A stretch of 64,000 nt of DNA from the NCBI GenBank assembly GCA_021734395.1, contig JAIPJB010000003.1, forward strand, positions 62,001 to 126,000. The letters are read 5' to 3'. The notes under the pieces were generated by a model. That model did no database searches and was not told the DNA's origin. It saw only the letters and a program-made list of their open reading frames with translations. Shown here piece by piece: positions 63,043 through 64,000 of this stretch (position 1 is the stretch's first letter; every line of letters starts with the position of its first letter). The position numbers and the translations under genes were made by a program. This DNA comes from Candidatus Altimarinota bacterium. GTDB taxonomy: Bacteria > Patescibacteriota > Gracilibacteria > UBA4473.

Positions 63043-64000
63043 TATTCTTCGTGAGTATCCTCTTCTCGAAACAGAGTTCGAAATTTAAAATATTCGGTGA
63101 GCCTCAGCCCCGTAAATCGTCCCAACCAGATCAGTCCAACAATCGGCAACAAGATCAGTTCTGGCATGGCCAAAATAGCACTCTCCATCCAGCCCCATGT
63201 GACCAAAAAGTAACCAATAAAAGAAACGATAACTGTCTCTCCGGCGGCAAAAAGAGCTTGCTTAATACCTGATGATGATTGGGCAGAAAGAAACTTCTCC
63301 GACAGAGTTGCCATCACCAGCATCGGGAAAATGGTTAACGTCAGATTAATGGTCGAATCAAAGTAAACCGCCAGTCCCAAAACCAAAAAGAAAGACAGCG
63401 CTAAAATACTCAAGAGCAAACTCACTTTTGGAATATAGAGCAATTCCACTTTCTCGAATAACAGACGAATCAAATAGCTCACCAACATCACAACCGCAAA
63501 GACCATGAGGCCGAAATTAAATCCCAGCACCAAAAAGCTCAGAGCCAACATCAAAGGTGCATACACACCAAAAGTGGAAATCCCAATAAATTGGCGCAAA
63601 AAAGCAATGACAAAAACAATAAAAGGAACCGCCAAAAGCAAATACACAACATTCTGAGAAATTCCGTGTGAAACAAAGTAGGTTGTCAGGTTGGAGAGAA
63701 ATAAAATCTTTGCCGTTGAAGTCCGCTCATCAATAATTTCAAATCCGATTTCTCGTGCTTTCAGTTTTTCTATAGTATCTCCCGTATGAATGGTTTCAAA
63801 GATAGGATTTAAGGCTTCAGGACGGGTCAGAAGTATAAAACTTGGCTTCAAAATAGAAAAAATAGGCTGGAGTAATTTCCCGGTTTTATCCAACGAAGAA
63901 TCTGAAATATGAACCCAGAGCTTATTTTTCAGATCAAAAGTATTTTCGGATGGCAACTTTTGCCAAAATTGAGCAAAACTCTGTAAAGCCGATAAGGCAT
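63042..64000 (-). CDS. 7TM protein with inactive transglutaminase-like domain (5' end outside the window)
   Basis: At least 319 aa. The frame is open to the window edge (ALSALQSFAQFW lies upstream of the TTG at 63956), so the gene continues beyond 64000. About seven membrane helices (VYLLLAVPFIVFVIAFLRQF, GLMVFAVVMLVSYLIRLLF and others) follow a cytoplasmic or exported domain, matching the '7TM fused to inactive transglutaminase' family that neighbours ATP-grasp ligases of the next gene's type. The one-base stop/start overlap with that gene indicates a single functional unit, possibly a membrane sensor or exporter for the peptide product (inference). Confidence 0.85.
   Translation of the reverse strand, partial: ALSALQSFAQFWQKLPSENTFDLKNKLWVHISDSSLDKTGKLLQPIFSILKPSFILLTRPEALNPIFETIHTGDTIEKLKAREIGFEIIDERTSTAKILFLSNLTTYFVSHGISQNVVYLLLAVPFIVFVIAFLRQFIGISTFGVYAPLMLALSFLVLGFNFGLMVFAVVMLVSYLIRLLFEKVELLYIPKVSLLLSILALSFFLVLGLAVYFDSTINLTLTIFPMLVMATLSEKFLSAQSSSGIKQALFAAGETVIVSFIGYFLVTWGWMESAILAMPELILLPIVGLIWLGRFTGLRLTEYFKFRTLFREEDTHEE

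Overview
The window reads as a chromosomal segment of a Candidate Phyla Radiation (Patescibacteria) bacterium. A Peregrinibacteria-like lineage is my best guess, but it is low-confidence and rests on gene content only. The supporting signs are densely packed short operons, paralogous Cys-rich 'CAVSGQEF' proteins of a type common in CPR genomes, many exported proteins of unknown function, type IV pilins with pilT, and a chain that joins an ATP-grasp domain to a DUF1704 peptidase beside a 7TM inactive-transglutaminase protein. UGA is a normal stop: prfB (RF2, with SPF and GGQ) is present and ftsZ ends in TGA. This argues against the UGA=Gly lineages (Gracilibacteria, Absconditabacteria). Few genes have a Shine-Dalgarno sequence. 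Several sit directly behind a TATAAT or TACAAT box, as leaderless genes do.

Layout. 1-9 kb: two small exported basic proteins, dnaE with a degenerate PHP domain, pilT, secA. 9-20 kb: a repeat cluster, a giant LamG surface protein, a GIY-YIG nuclease bracketed by inverted repeats, a DipZ/thioredoxin redox pair next to three overlapping genes for Cys-containing exported proteins, a glycosyltransferase, tRNA-His. 20-26 kb: a pyruvyltransferase-like protein and a DUF559 endonuclease gene lodged between two Cys-rich paralogues, then mltG and ybaB. 26-33 kb: a tandem pair of 61-aa membrane proteins, gyrB, a sugar-transferase membrane half, two pilins, purC, trmD. 33-41 kb: small membrane and exported proteins, pyrD-pyrK, an M23 peptidase, nth, a dciA-like gene, maf, uppP. 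41-46 kb: nrdA-nrdB behind a promoter with an NrdR box; NrdB has Phe in place of the radical Tyr. A 98-aa gene follows, with a structured leader. 46-50 kb: lepB and secreted proteins, tRNA-Leu and a broken copy of it. 50-57 kb: a 5'-3' exonuclease, ftsA-ftsZ, prfB, a split rlmH, tRNA-Cys and tRNA-Leu. 57-64 kb: a Na+/Ca2+ exchanger, argS, a Nudix protein, the ATP-grasp/DUF1704 chain and the 7TM protein that runs off the edge.

The most unusual property is how many short palindromic repeats there are and where they lie. One family (arms TTGAACA/TGTTCAA around a T-run) occurs eight times, always with the T-run on the + strand, and enters four protein genes; in rlmH it coincides with an in-frame stop. 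A second family (GGATTCGAACTC-like arms), the CTGCCTGCCGGCAGGCAG palindrome inside a tRNA-Leu remnant, and GTCATTGCGA-type repeats flanking a nuclease gene complete the picture.

Functionally the segment supplies replication and repair (dnaE, gyrB, nth, exonuclease, dciA-like), dNTP and pyrimidine supply (nrdAB, pyrDK), export (secA, lepB), envelope growth and division (uppP, mltG, M23, ftsAZ) and surface building (pili, LamG, glycosyl and pyruvyl transferases).
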